Below are positions 28,282 to 37,800 of a stretch of DNA of 64,000 nt, in pieces (positions within the stretch are counted from its first letter, which is position 1; each line of letters begins with the position of its first letter). The stretch spans positions 65,203-129,202 of the forward strand of contig JADJVL010000021.1 in NCBI GenBank assembly GCA_016710635.1. Direction: 5' to 3'. Both the position numbers and the translations under genes were made by a program. The stretch is from Holophagaceae bacterium. Lineage in GTDB: Bacteria; Acidobacteriota; Holophagae; Holophagales; Holophagaceae. Below the pieces are notes generated by a model. The model searched no databases. It was not told the origin of the DNA and saw nothing but the letters and a program-made list of their open reading frames with translations.

Positions 28282-29597
28282 TCGGTCACTCCCTCGATGG
28301 GTCTTCCCTGGGCGAGATCGGACTGGGCGCGGGCGGTCCGCAGCTCCAGCAGGGCGGCGAGGCGCAGGGCCCTGGCGCCCTGGAGCGCGGCTTCGGCGTC
28401 CAGCAGGTCGGTGAGGGGCAGCAGGCCTTCCCGGTGCCGGGCCTGGCGCAGGTTCCGGGCTTCTTCGGAAGCGCCGACGGCCTCCTGGGCGGCGGCGAGG
28501 CGCTGCTGGGCCGCCGTGATGGACGAGGCGGCCTCGTCCACGTCGTGCCGGGCCTGCTCGGACTGCCACCGGGCGTTCAGCTCGGCGGCCCGCTCCGCGG
28601 CGTGGGCCGCCTGGATGCGCTTGGGCTCGGAAAAGGAGAAGGTCCACTTGGCGCCCACGGAGGCGGTGGTCCAGCTGCCGCCGGCGCCGGTGAGGCGCTC
28701 CCGGGCGGCACCCCAGGCGAGGTTGAGGCCGACTTCGGGCCGGAGGACGCCGGCGGCGGCCTTGGCGTTCTCCCCAGCGGCGCGGGCCTCGAAGCGGGCG
28801 GCCTCCAGGTCGGCGCGGCGGCCGGGTTCCGTCGTCCCCGGCGGCGCCGCGTCCGGCGCGTCCAGGGGCGTGAGCAGCCGGAAGTTGCCGGGCTCGCCGG
28901 TGAGGAGGGCCAAAGCGGCGCGGGCGCTGCGGGCCTGGCGCCGGGCCTCGGCGAGGGCGGCGTCGGCCTGGGCGCGAAAGGCCTTCATGCGGGCCAGCTC
29001 CGAGCGCAGCATCAGGCCCTGTTCCACCCGGGCCGCGACGAAGGCCTCCGTGGCGGCGGCGCTCTTGCGGGTCTCCTCCGCGGCGGCGATGCCGCCCTCC
29101 GCAGCCTGGGCGCCGAAGTAGGCCTGCACTACGGCGGCGGCGACCTGCTGGCGGCGGTGGCGCTGGCGGGAGGACTCCGCGTCCGCCATTGCCGAAAGGC
29201 CGCGCCGGGCGGCGTCGAGACGGCCGCCGGCGTAGAGGGGCTGCTGCACGCTGAAGGCGCCGCCGAGGCCCGACACCGCGTCGGGCCGGTTGAGGCGCGC
29301 CGGGTCGAAGTCGGTGGCCTGGATGCGGGCCTGGTCCAGCTTCAGCCCGAAGGCCTGCATGGGCTCGGTGGTGCGGGTCCAGCCCGCCTGGGCCTGGAAG
29401 GTGGGACGGCGCAGGGCCGCGGCGGCATCGGCGTCGAAGCGCGCCCGCTCCACCAGGGCCTGGCCGGCCTGCAGGCCCGACTGGCCCGACCAGGCCGCCC
29501 GGATGGCGTCGGGCAGCGTGAGGTCCCGGGGCGCAACCTCCTGGCCCTGCGCCGGCAGGGCCAGGAGAAGGGGAAGGATGGCGGCGGGGCGGGGCAT
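28278..29597 (-). CDS. TolC-family outer membrane efflux protein
   Basis: 439 residues with a signal peptide (ILPLLLALPAQGQ) and two outer-membrane-efflux (OEP) repeats made of long amphipathic helices. LPDAIRAAWSGQSGLQAGQA is the typical opening and ARHREGLLPLTDLLDAEAAL the typical C-terminal helix. It forms the outer-membrane channel of the tripartite system. It is the first gene of the operon; GGAGG lies before its ATG. It is divergent from ArsR. Confidence 0.93.
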   Translation of the reverse strand: MPRPAAILPLLLALPAQGQEVAPRDLTLPDAIRAAWSGQSGLQAGQALVERARFDADAAAALRRPTFQAQAGWTRTTEPMQAFGLKLDQARIQATDFDPARLNRPDAVSGLGGAFSVQQPLYAGGRLDAARRGLSAMADAESSRQRHRRQQVAAAVVQAYFGAQAAEGGIAAAEETRKSAAATEAFVAARVEQGLMLRSELARMKAFRAQADAALAEARRQARSARAALALLTGEPGNFRLLTPLDAPDAAPPGTTEPGRRADLEAARFEARAAGENAKAAAGVLRPEVGLNLAWGAARERLTGAGGSWTTASVGAKWTFSFSEPKRIQAAHAAERAAELNARWQSEQARHDVDEAASSITAAQQRLAAAQEAVGASEEARNLRQARHREGLLPLTDLLDAEAALQGARALRLAALLELRTARAQSDLAQGRPIEGVTE

Positions 29598-29677
29598 GGA
29601 GCCTCCAGGTCAACTGAGTGAGTATTTAACCAAAAAAGAAAGTAAGCAAGAAGAAAAATTTGCTCCACACTTGGGAC
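29598..29677. promoter_or_regulatory. Divergent promoter region of the efflux operon and arsR
   Basis: An 80-bp AT-rich spacer in an otherwise GC-rich area. Reading toward the efflux operon (minus strand), TTGCTT and AATACT (17-bp spacer) form a plausible -35/-10 pair, followed by GGAGG and ATG. The ArsR-type repressor is encoded divergently, so its operator is expected here, but no strong palindrome is visible. Confidence 0.45.
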
Positions 29678-30022
29678 ATGGGCAAGACACCCCTCTCCCC
29701 CGAACTCATGATGCGCGTTGCGGAGCGATTCCGCCTTCTCGGAGATGCCCAACGCCTGGGTCTCCTGCAGGCCCTGCGGGGCGGCGAGCGCAGCCTCGAA
29801 TTGAGCGTCGGCGAGCTGGCCGAGCGCACGGGCACGAGCATCCCCAACGCCAGCAAGCACCTGAAGCAGCTCTGCCAGGCCGGAATGATTCTCCGTCGCC
29901 AGGAAGGCACCACGGTCTACTACGCCATCGCGGACCCATCGGTCTTCGAGCTCTGCGAAGTCGTCTGCGGCGGTCTGGAGCGGGCGGCCCACGCGGAAGT
30001 GAAGCTGCACCGGCGGCGGTGA
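29678..30022 (+). CDS. ArsR/SmtB-family transcriptional regulator
   Basis: 114 residues with a single winged helix. The recognition helix is in LAERTGTSIPNASKHLKQLC (about residues 46-65) and the wing in GMILRRQEGTTVYYAIAD. The typical ELCVC metal-site cysteines of ArsR/SmtB are absent from the recognition helix; cysteines are at QLCQAG and in FELCEVVCGG near the C-terminus, which could sense thiols, persulfides or metal. By position it should repress the divergent efflux/rhodanese operon and itself. The ATG at 29678 is preferred over an upstream TTG. Confidence 0.9.
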   Translation: MGKTPLSPELMMRVAERFRLLGDAQRLGLLQALRGGERSLELSVGELAERTGTSIPNASKHLKQLCQAGMILRRQEGTTVYYAIADPSVFELCEVVCGGLERAAHAEVKLHRRR

Positions 30023-30094
30023 AGGGCGCATCGGAACATTCGCCCCCGTCCATTCCCGGCGCCGGGCCGTAGGGCTCCTCGAGCAGGAGCCTGC

Positions 30095-30644
30095 ATGACC
30101 GCCCGCCGGACGCTGGAACGCCACGAACGCACCCTCGGGGAGCTCCGCGCGCGGCTCGCGGAGATCCCGGGGCCGATGTGGGGCTGGCGGCCCGCCCCGG
30201 GCGCCTGGAGCGCCGCCGAGGTCTACGACCACATCGACCGCATCGCCCGCCTCTACAGCTTTCCCCAGCTGGAGGCCAGCCTCCGCGGGGAGGGCCGGCG
30301 GGGCGGCGGCCGGACCCTGCTGGGCTGGTGCCTCCTGGGGGCGCCCTGGCTGGCGGGGGTCTTCAGGGTCCGCCGGGACTTCCCGGAGGCCTTCGTCCCC
30401 GCCATCTTCCCGCAGGAGGAGGCGGCGGCGCGGCTCGATGGGCTGCTGGACCTCGCCCGCGGCGCGGCGGGAACGGGTGGGCCGGGACCCGGGCCGGATC
30501 CGGTTGCGGCACGTGAGCCTGGGCTGGCTCACGGCGGCCCAATGGTTCGCCTTCGCGGAGATCCACACCCGCCACCACCTGGAGGGCCAGCTCGCGCGGC
30601 TCCAGACGGCCTGGGAACGCCGGGCCGGGGCCGACGTTCCCTAA
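30095..30644 (+). pseudogene. DinB-superfamily protein, frameshifted
   Basis: About 183 residues in total. The first part (30095 to about 30465) has a four-helix DinB-like start, GAWSAAEVYDHIDRIARLY, and RRDFPEAFVPAIFPQEEAAA. The continuation (about 30465 to 30644) is in another frame and holds the metal-site histidine region HVSLGWLTAAQWFAFAEIHT with HHLEGQLARL. Joining needs a one-base change near 30463-30475, in a GGCGCGGCGGGAA stretch. Such proteins are DinB/YfiT-like thiol-transferase or hydrolase folds of unclear role. AGGAG precedes the ATG. Confidence 0.75.
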
Positions 30645-30659
30645 GCTGATGGAGCCGTC

Positions 30660-31742
30660 CTAGCGGTGGCCGCCCTTGAGGTAGAGGCTGCCGTTCCGGG
30701 TGCGGAGGAAGGCGTCCAGGGGGATCTCCTCCTGCTTGATGAAGCCTTGCTGGGGGAGCTGGCCGCCCCGCACCATCTCCACCACGGCGCAGATGCTGGC
30801 GGCGGTGGTCCAGCTGATGGCGCGCCAGACGTGGCCGTCGGCCATCTCGGTCTGGGGGTAGCAGCGGACGAACTCCTTGCGGGCCAGCTGGCCCTCCTGC
30901 CAGCCCTCCACCGCGGCGTGGACGAAAACGTAGTCCTCGTCCACCGGCGGCAGGGCGTTCTTGAGGATCTTGCCCGCCAGCTCGCGGTCCTCGCGGAGGC
31001 GCAGCTCCTCCAGCAGGAACTTCACCCGCTCGAAGTGGCCCAGGTAGCGCATGGTCTTGTAGGCCAGGTCCTGGACGCGGCCCTCGTAGGTCTCACACAT
31101 GGTGCCCAGGCCGCCGCTGGTGGTGGCCGCCTCCAGCTGCACGCCGTCGATGGTGACGATCTCCAGGCCTTCCAGGGCGGGCACCAGCTGGCGCTGGCCC
31201 ATGCGGATGACTTCGCAGTCGTTGATGTATTCGTTGATGACCCCTTCGGGGCTCCAGTTGAAGGCGTAGCCGAGGCTGCCCCGGGGGTGCTTGGGCAGCG
31301 CGCCGACCTTCAGCTCGATGCTGCGGAGCTTGTCGAAGTCCTTGGCGAGGTGGGCGCCGACGATGCCGATGAAGCCCGGCGCCAGGCCGCACTGGGGGGC
31401 CATCACGCCCTTGGCGGTGCTGGCGATCTTGAGGATGCCATTGGTGGTGGGCACGTCCTCGGTGAGGTCGAAGTAGTGGACGCCGGCGTCGTGGGCGGCG
31501 TGGGCCAGGGGCAGGTTCAGGCTGAAGGGCAGGCAGCTCACCACCGCCTGGATGCCGCGGGCCTGGATGGCCTTGGCGAAGGCGGCGCCGTCCCGGAGGT
31601 CGAGGACGCAGGTCTCGAAGGGCATGCCGAGCCGCTCCACGGCGTCGACGCCGATCACCTCGAACTCCGAATGCTTGAGGAGGGTGCCCACCAGGCTGCC
31701 CACCTTGCCCATGCCGAGCACCATCACTTTGCTGAAGCTCAT
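30660..31742 (-). CDS. Saccharopine dehydrogenase family protein (lysine-6-dehydrogenase-like)
   Basis: 360 residues. The N-terminal Rossmann motif is VMVLGMGKVGSLVGTLL and the saccharopine-dehydrogenase core includes VVSCLPFSLNLPLAHAAHD and GLAPGFIGIVGAHLA. The length and the lack of the fused reductase domains suggest a bacterial lysine 6-dehydrogenase/saccharopine-reductase type enzyme, converting lysine-related substrates with NAD(P). Substrate assignment is inferred from the family and from its Lrp partner. The start overlaps the stop of lrp by ATGA, so the regulator and enzyme form an operon. Confidence 0.87.
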   Translation of the reverse strand: MSFSKVMVLGMGKVGSLVGTLLKHSEFEVIGVDAVERLGMPFETCVLDLRDGAAFAKAIQARGIQAVVSCLPFSLNLPLAHAAHDAGVHYFDLTEDVPTTNGILKIASTAKGVMAPQCGLAPGFIGIVGAHLAKDFDKLRSIELKVGALPKHPRGSLGYAFNWSPEGVINEYINDCEVIRMGQRQLVPALEGLEIVTIDGVQLEAATTSGGLGTMCETYEGRVQDLAYKTMRYLGHFERVKFLLEELRLREDRELAGKILKNALPPVDEDYVFVHAAVEGWQEGQLARKEFVRCYPQTEMADGHVWRAISWTTAASICAVVEMVRGGQLPQQGFIKQEEIPLDAFLRTRNGSLYLKGGHR

Positions 31743-32260
31743 CGCGTCTCCTTCTTGGCCTTCGCCTTCGTGGGGGTCTTCGTCTTCGTCGGGGCCTTCG
31801 CCCGGCCCGTCCCCTCCAGGGGCAGGAAGGGCACTTCCTTGGTCGTCTCCAGCACCACGGTGGTGCGGGTGGAGCGCACGTCCTTCAGGGCGCCGATCTC
31901 CTTCATGAGGGTGGACAGGCCATGGGTGTCCTTGACCCGCACCTTGGCCAGGTAGCAGTCCTCCCCGGCCACGTGGTGGACCTCCTGGATCTCGGGCCGC
32001 TTCGCCAGGGCGCGGGCGGTGGCGTCGCCGCCGACGGGGTCCTCGGTGCGCACGAAGACGAAAGCCAGCAGGCCCAGGTCCACCGCCACCGGGTCCAGCA
32101 GGGCGGTGTAGCCGGCGATGGCGCCCCGCTCTTCGAGCTTCTTGATGCGCTCGAAGATGCCCGAGGCCGCCATCCCCAGGCGGCGCGCGATCTCCGCGTT
32201 GGGAATCCGGGCGTCGTTCTGAAGGAACATCATAATTTTTTGATCAATGGCGTCGAACAT
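31739..32260 (-). CDS. Lrp/AsnC-family transcriptional regulator with basic tail
   Basis: 173 residues. An N-terminal helix-turn-helix (NAEIARRLGMAASGIFERIKK, of which NAEIARRLGMAASGIFERIK is the core) is followed by the ligand-binding RAM domain ending near residue 145. The C-terminus has an unusual tail rich in lysine, threonine and alanine (KAPTKTKTPTKAKAKKETR), resembling histone-H1-like tails. The gene precedes a lysine-dehydrogenase-like enzyme with an ATGA overlap, which suggests lysine or another amino acid as effector. GGAGG lies 8 bp before the ATG. Confidence 0.92.
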   Translation of the reverse strand: MFDAIDQKIMMFLQNDARIPNAEIARRLGMAASGIFERIKKLEERGAIAGYTALLDPVAVDLGLLAFVFVRTEDPVGGDATARALAKRPEIQEVHHVAGEDCYLAKVRVKDTHGLSTLMKEIGALKDVRSTRTTVVLETTKEVPFLPLEGTGRAKAPTKTKTPTKAKAKKETR

Positions 32261-32280
32261 TCGATACGCCTCCCTCTCCT

Positions 32281-32309
32281 ATGAAAGAAGAAGGCCGGTG
32301 CCCTGTCAA
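32281..32309 (-). promoter_or_regulatory. Sigma70-type promoter of the lrp operon
   Basis: On the minus strand a perfect TTGACA (32304-32309) is followed by a 17-bp spacer and TTTCAT (32281-32286). It lies about 21 bp before the lrp ATG, with GGAGAGGGAGG as the ribosome binding site in between. Confidence 0.65.
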
Positions 32310-32341
32310 GCCGCCGGGGGTCACAGGCGCTCAGACGCCTT

Positions 32342-33892
32342 TCAAAGCCCGATCCTGGCCCCCAGGGCCTTGGCGTCCGGATGCCCGAGGAGCCGGGCGA
32401 GGAGGCCATAGGCCAGGCCGCAGCCGGCGATGAGGGGCAGCAGCCGGACCGCCAGGGCGCCGCGGGTCAGGGGTTCCCCCAGATCCAGCCACGCCGCGCC
32501 GCGCCAGGCCAGCAGGCCCATCAGGGCGGCGGCGAGGACGGCCTTCAGCCCATCGGCGAGGGTGGCCCCGAGGGCGAAGCCCGGCAGCCGGGGCTTGAGC
32601 CGCAGCACCAGGAGCGCCAGCCCCGCGAGGCTCGCCAGGCCGTTGGCCAGGGCCAGGCCGCCGGTGCCCAGGGGCTTCAACAGGGCCAGGCTGAGGCCGA
32701 TGTTGAGGAGCAGGCTGAAGAGGGCGATGGCCGCGGGGCCGCGGTAGTCCTTGAGGGCGTAGAGGCCCTGGGTGCCGATGCGTTGGGCCGCCACGAAGAT
32801 CAGCCCCACGCACTGGAACTGGAGGGTCAGGGCCGTCCAGTCGCTGGAAGCGACGCCATAGGCGCCGGTGCGGAACAGGAGGGCGCAGACGGGCCGGGCC
32901 AGGACCGCCAGCCCGATGGAGGCCGGCAGGACCAGGAGGGCGGAAGCGCCGAGGCTGCGGGCCAGGTTGTGGTTCATACCTCCGTAGTCCTCCGCCTCCG
33001 CCAGGCGCGCCAGGGCCGGGAGGCCCGCCGTCGCGAAGTTCACCGCGAAGAGGCCGAGGATCATCTCGCCCATCATGCCGCTGTTGTAGAGCACGATCTG
33101 GGCGCCATCGGGGAGCTTTGAGGCCAGCATGGTGGAGATGAGCGCGTTGATGGGGTAGATGCCCGCCGCCAGCATGCCCGGGCCCATGCGCCGGAGGGCC
33201 GAGCGCACGTAGGGATCCCGGAAGTGGAGGCCGAAGGCGAGCCCGAAGCCCTGGGCGCGGGCGGCGGGCACCAGCACCGCCAGCTGGACGAGGCCGCCCG
33301 CGAGCACGGCGCAGGCGCAGACGAGGGCCACGTGCTCCGGCGAGGTCCAGCCCCGCTCCCGGCCATAGGCCAGGGCGCTCCAGCCGAAGGCGATGAAGGC
33401 CAGGTTCCAGAAGATGCTCACCGCCGAGGCCAGGGCGAAGCGGCCCTTCAGGTTCAGCACGCCGGCGAAGCCCGCCGTCAGGCTGACCAGGGCCAGATAG
33501 GGGAACATCACCCGCGCCAGCCTCGCGGTGAGGGCGCCCTGGGCCTGGGGGCGGCCCAGGGTCAGGAGGGTCGAGATCGGCCCCATGAAGACCACGCCCA
33601 GGACCACCAGCAGGACGAGCAGGGTGAGGAGGGTGCCGAGGAACTTCGCCGCGGCCCTCCGCATGGCGGCCTCGCCCTCCTCCCGTTCCGCCTGGGCCAG
33701 GGTGGGCAGGAAGGCGGCGGTCATGGTGCCTTCGGCGGTGAAGCGCCGCAGCAGGTTGGGCAGCCGGAAGGCGACGGCGTAGGCGTCCGCGGCGGCCCCG
33801 GCCCCCAGGAAGTGGGACAGGAAGAAGGTCTGCGCCAGGCCGCTCAGGCGGCTCAGCAGGGTCATGAAGGACACGACCGCCGCGGAGCGCAT
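32342..33892 (-). CDS. murJ: Lipid II flippase MurJ
   Basis: Integral membrane protein with about fourteen helices that flips lipid II for peptidoglycan synthesis. The N-terminus RSAAVVSFMTLLSRLSGLAQ and the block AEGTMTAAFLPTLAQ match MurJ/MviN; the charged residues in AYAVAFRLPNLLRRF are also conserved. 516 residues from the ATG at 33892. An alternative GTG at 33916 overlaps the TGA of the preceding transporter gene (GTGA) and would add eight residues; neither start has a clear Shine-Dalgarno sequence, so coupling to the upstream gene is plausible. Confidence 0.94.
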   Translation of the reverse strand: MRSAAVVSFMTLLSRLSGLAQTFFLSHFLGAGAAADAYAVAFRLPNLLRRFTAEGTMTAAFLPTLAQAEREEGEAAMRRAAAKFLGTLLTLLVLLVVLGVVFMGPISTLLTLGRPQAQGALTARLARVMFPYLALVSLTAGFAGVLNLKGRFALASAVSIFWNLAFIAFGWSALAYGRERGWTSPEHVALVCACAVLAGGLVQLAVLVPAARAQGFGLAFGLHFRDPYVRSALRRMGPGMLAAGIYPINALISTMLASKLPDGAQIVLYNSGMMGEMILGLFAVNFATAGLPALARLAEAEDYGGMNHNLARSLGASALLVLPASIGLAVLARPVCALLFRTGAYGVASSDWTALTLQFQCVGLIFVAAQRIGTQGLYALKDYRGPAAIALFSLLLNIGLSLALLKPLGTGGLALANGLASLAGLALLVLRLKPRLPGFALGATLADGLKAVLAAALMGLLAWRGAAWLDLGEPLTRGALAVRLLPLIAGCGLAYGLLARLLGHPDAKALGARIGL

Positions 33893-33912
33893 GAGGGTGG
33901 ATTCGGGGCCGC

Positions 33913-34551
33913 TCACGGCTTGAGGAGCAGCCAGAGTCCGACGGCCAGGTTGCCGGCGCCGCTGACGGCGTAGAGGGCCCGGCGGAAGCGCGTGGCGGAG
34001 CCCAGGCGGATCGCCAGGCGGCCCGAGGCCCAGCTCAGCAGGATGAACATGACGGTGATGCCCAGGCCGAAGAGCAGCAGCGCCGCGGCGAAGTTCCACT
34101 GGGCGCCCCGCTGCATGAGGGTCATGAAGCCCCGGAAGCCCCCCAGCCCGAAGAAGGCCCCGAGCCAGGCGAGACCGTGGTGGAAGCGGTGGCCGGCGGC
34201 GGCGGCGTGGGGGTGCTCATGGACCAGGGCGCCATGGGTGTGGGGATGGGCGTGGGCCTGCAGGGCCCCCCGCCGCCACCCGAAGGCCGCCGCGAGGTTC
34301 CAGACCCCCAGCAGGGCCACGAAGGCCCAGGCGGTGCGGTCCAGCCAGACGAAGAGGCCCTCGCCGAAGACCGCGCGGCCCAGCCACGCGCTCAGCCCCG
34401 CCAGCAGCGCCACGGCCAGCATGTGGGAGAGCCCGAAGGCCAGGCCCACCTTCCAGGCGCCCTCGGGCCGCTCAAGGGCCACGCCGGTGACCACCGCGAC
34501 GTGATCCGGTTCGAGGGCGTGGAGGCAGCCGAGGGTCAGGGGGAGCAGCAT
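33913..34551 (-). CDS. Putative nickel/cobalt-type membrane transporter
   Basis: 212 residues with about six membrane helices. The first helix carries LGCLHALEPDHVAVVTGVAL, similar to the HX4DH-type metal motif of the NiCoT/RcnA/UreH-like families, and the central loop is histidine-rich (HAHPHTHGALVHEHPHAAAA), again suggesting divalent metal handling. The ATG at 34551 is used because an earlier codon at 34587 lies inside the tRNA gene. It is only 3 bp from the tRNA 3' end, so it is probably read from the tRNA promoter or from a weak internal one. Metal specificity is inferred. Confidence 0.65.
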   Translation of the reverse strand: MLLPLTLGCLHALEPDHVAVVTGVALERPEGAWKVGLAFGLSHMLAVALLAGLSAWLGRAVFGEGLFVWLDRTAWAFVALLGVWNLAAAFGWRRGALQAHAHPHTHGALVHEHPHAAAAGHRFHHGLAWLGAFFGLGGFRGFMTLMQRGAQWNFAAALLLFGLGITVMFILLSWASGRLAIRLGSATRFRRALYAVSGAGNLAVGLWLLLKP

Positions 34552-34554
34552 GAG

Positions 34555-34630
34555 TGGAGCCGCCTGCCGGGATCGAACCAGCGACATTCTGATTACAAAT
34601 CAGATGCTCTACCAACTGAGCTAAGGCGGC
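34555..34630 (-). tRNA. tRNA-Thr (anticodon TGT)
   Basis: On the minus strand the acceptor stem GCCGCCT pairs with AGGCGGC, the D-loop AGCTCAGTTGGTAGAGC is standard, and the anticodon stem-loop TCTGA-TTTGTAA-TCAGA gives anticodon TGT, decoding ACA (threonine). The T-loop is GGTTCGATCC. The 3' CCA is encoded (34555-34557). The length including CCA is 76 nt. There is only one tRNA in the window. Confidence 0.96.
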
Positions 34631-34828
34631 ACAAACACAGTTTATCGAAGAAAAGTCATCACAAAACCGCAAGCTTTCCTGTGCCCGCTGCGAAGTCCTG
34701 AACGTCCCTGGACTGGACAACCCTCACACCCGGCGCAGCTTGTGCCGCAGATCATATTCAGAGGCCGGGGTCCGGAGTCACTTTGAAGGAGCAGGAAGAG
34801 GTCCCCGGGGACCTCGTCGGAGGCTCCC

Positions 34829-37800
34829 ATGACAACGTCGGAACGCTGGATGACCGTGGACGGGTGCGAGGCCGTGGCCTCCGTGGCCCACCGCCTCAGC
34901 GAAGTCATCGCGATCTATCCCATCACGCCCTCCTCGGGCATGGGCGAGCTGTCGGACGAATGGTCCGCCAAGGGGCACACCAACATCTGGGGCACGGTGC
35001 CCTCGGTGGTGGAGATGCAGTCCGAGGGCGGCGCCGCCGGCGCGGTGCACGGCGCCCTCCAGGCCGGCGCGCTGACCACGACCTTCACCGCCAGCCAGGG
35101 CCTGCTGCTGATGATCCCCAACATGTACAAGATCGCCGGGGAGCTGTCGCCTTTCTGCATGCATGTCAGCGCCCGCACCCTCGCCACCAACACCCTCTCC
35201 ATCTTCGGCGACCACTCGGACGTGATGGCCGTGCGGCAGACCGGCTTCGCCATGCTCTGCTCGGACAGCGTCCAGGCCGCCCAGGATCTGGCCCTCGTCG
35301 CCCACGCCGCCACCCTGCGCAGCCGCGTCCCCTTCCTCCACTTCTTCGACGGCTTCCGCACCTCCCACGAGATCGCCAAGATCCAGCCCCTGGAGGACGG
35401 GATCCTCGCTTCCATGGTGCCCGACGACCTGCTGGCCCCGATCCGGGCGCGGGCCCTCACCCCGGACCGTCCCGTGGTCCGCGGCACCGCCTCCAATCCC
35501 GACACCTTCTTCCAGTCCCGGGAGGCCTGCAATCCCTTCTACGACGCGCTGCCGGGCCAGGTGCAGGCGGAAATGGACCGCTTCGCCGAGCTCACCGGCC
35601 GCGCCTACAACCTCGTGGACTACGTGGGCCATCCCGAGGCCGACCGCGTGCTGGTCATCATGGGCAGCGGTGGCACGGCGGCGGAGGAGTACGTCGAATG
35701 GGCCAACGCCCGCGGCGAGAAGCTGGGCCTGCTCAAGGTCCGCCTTTACCGGCCCTTCCCCGGCCAGACCTTTGTCGAGGCCCTGCCCGGCACGGTGAAG
35801 GCCATCGCCGTCCTGGACCGCACCAAGGAGCCCGGCGCCTACGATCCCCTCTACCTGGACGCGGTCGCCGCCCTCAAGGACGCGAAGGACGAGGACCGCT
35901 GGCACTTCGAGTCCGAGCCCAAGGTCGTCGCCGGCCGCTACGGCCTCTCCAGCAAGGAGTTCAACCCGGCCTGCCTCAAGGCCGTCTACGACAACCTCGC
36001 AGAAGCCAAGCCCCGCCACTGCTTCACCGTGGGCATCGTGGACGACGTCACCCACCTCTCCCTGCCGGTGGACCCGGACTTCGACATCGAGCCCGCCGGC
36101 GTCACCCGGGCCCTCTTCTACGGCCTCGGCGCGGACGGCACCGTGGGCGCCAACAAGAACTCCATCAAGATCATCTCCGAGGAGACGGAGAACCACGGCC
36201 AGGGCTACTTCGTCTACGACTCCAAGAAGTCCGGCGCCATCACCATCTCCCACCTGCGCTTCGGCGCGAAGCCCATCCGCAGCTCCTACCTCATCCGCAA
36301 AGCCAACTTCATCGCCTGCCACCAGACGGGCTTCCTTGAGAAGATCGACATGCTGGAGGCGGCGGCGGAAGGCGCCACCTTCCTGCTGAACACGCCCCAC
36401 GACGCGGCCCAGGTCTGGGACACGCTGCCCCTCGAAGTACAGGCCAACCTGGTGGCGAAGAAGCTGAAGTTCTTCGTCATCGACGCCTACGCCGTGGCCA
36501 AGGCCACGGGCATGGGCGGGCGCATCAACACCATCATGCAGACCTGCTTCTTCGCGATCTCCGGCGTGCTGCCGCGGGAAGAGGCCATCACCCAGATCAA
36601 GAAATCCATCGAGAAGACCTACGGCCGCAAGGGCGAGGCCCTGGTGAAGAAGAACTTCGAGGCGGTGGAGGCCACCCTGGCCCACCTGCAGGAAGTCGCC
36701 GTCCCCGCCGCCGCCTCGTCCACCCTGCACATGCCGCCCACCGTCTCGAAGGACGCCCCGGACTTCGTCCAGCGGGTCACCGCCGTGATGATGGAGGGCA
36801 AGGGCGACCTGCTGCCCGTCAGTGCCTTCCCGCCGGACGGCACCTGGCCTTCGGGCACCACGAAGTGGGAGAAGCGGGGCATCGCCCTGGAGATCCCCGT
36901 GTGGGACGAGGCCCTCTGCATCCAGTGCAACAAGTGCGTGGCGGTCTGCCCCCACGCCGCCATCCGCGCCAAGGTCTTCGATCCCGCCGCCCTCGCGGGC
37001 GCGCCGGAGACCTACAAGGCCGTGGACTACAAGGGTGCCGAATTCAAGGGCCAGAAGTACTCCCTGCAGGTGGCGCCGGAGGATTGCACGGGCTGCACCC
37101 TCTGCGTCATGGTCTGCCCCGCCAAGGACAAGTCGAACCCCAAGCACAAGGCCATCGACATGGCCCCCATGGCGCCCATCCGCGACACCGAGCGGGCCAA
37201 CTACGCCTTCTTCCTGGACCTGCCCCAGGCGGACCGGGAGGCGGTGAAGCTGGACCTCAAGGGCAGCCAGTTCCTGGAGCCCCTCTTCGAATACAGCGGC
37301 GCCTGCTCGGGCTGCGGCGAGACGCCCTACGTCAAGCTGCTCACCCAGCTCTTCGGCGACCGGGCCCTCATCGCCAACGCCACGGGCTGCTCGTCCATCT
37401 ACGGCGGCAACCTTCCCACCACGCCCTACGCGGTGAACGCCGACGGCCGCGGTCCCGCCTGGGCCAACTCCCTCTTCGAGGACAACGCGGAATTCGGCCT
37501 CGGCATGCGCCTCGCCGTGGACCAGCACGACCTCTACGCCCGGGAGCTCCTGGGCCGGCTGGCGGGCCGCGTGGGCGGCGACCTGGCGGACGCGATCTTC
37601 CGGGCGGACCAGTCCGGGGAAGCGGGACTGCGCGCCCAGCGCGAGCGCGTGCTCGCCCTGCGGGCCGCCCTGGCGGGCGTCGCCGATCCCGAAGCCCGGC
37701 GCCTCGAGCTCCTGGCGGACTACCTGGTCAAGAAGAGCGTCTGGATCGTCGGCGGCGACGGCTGGGCCTACGACATCGGCTACGGCGGCCTGGACCACGT

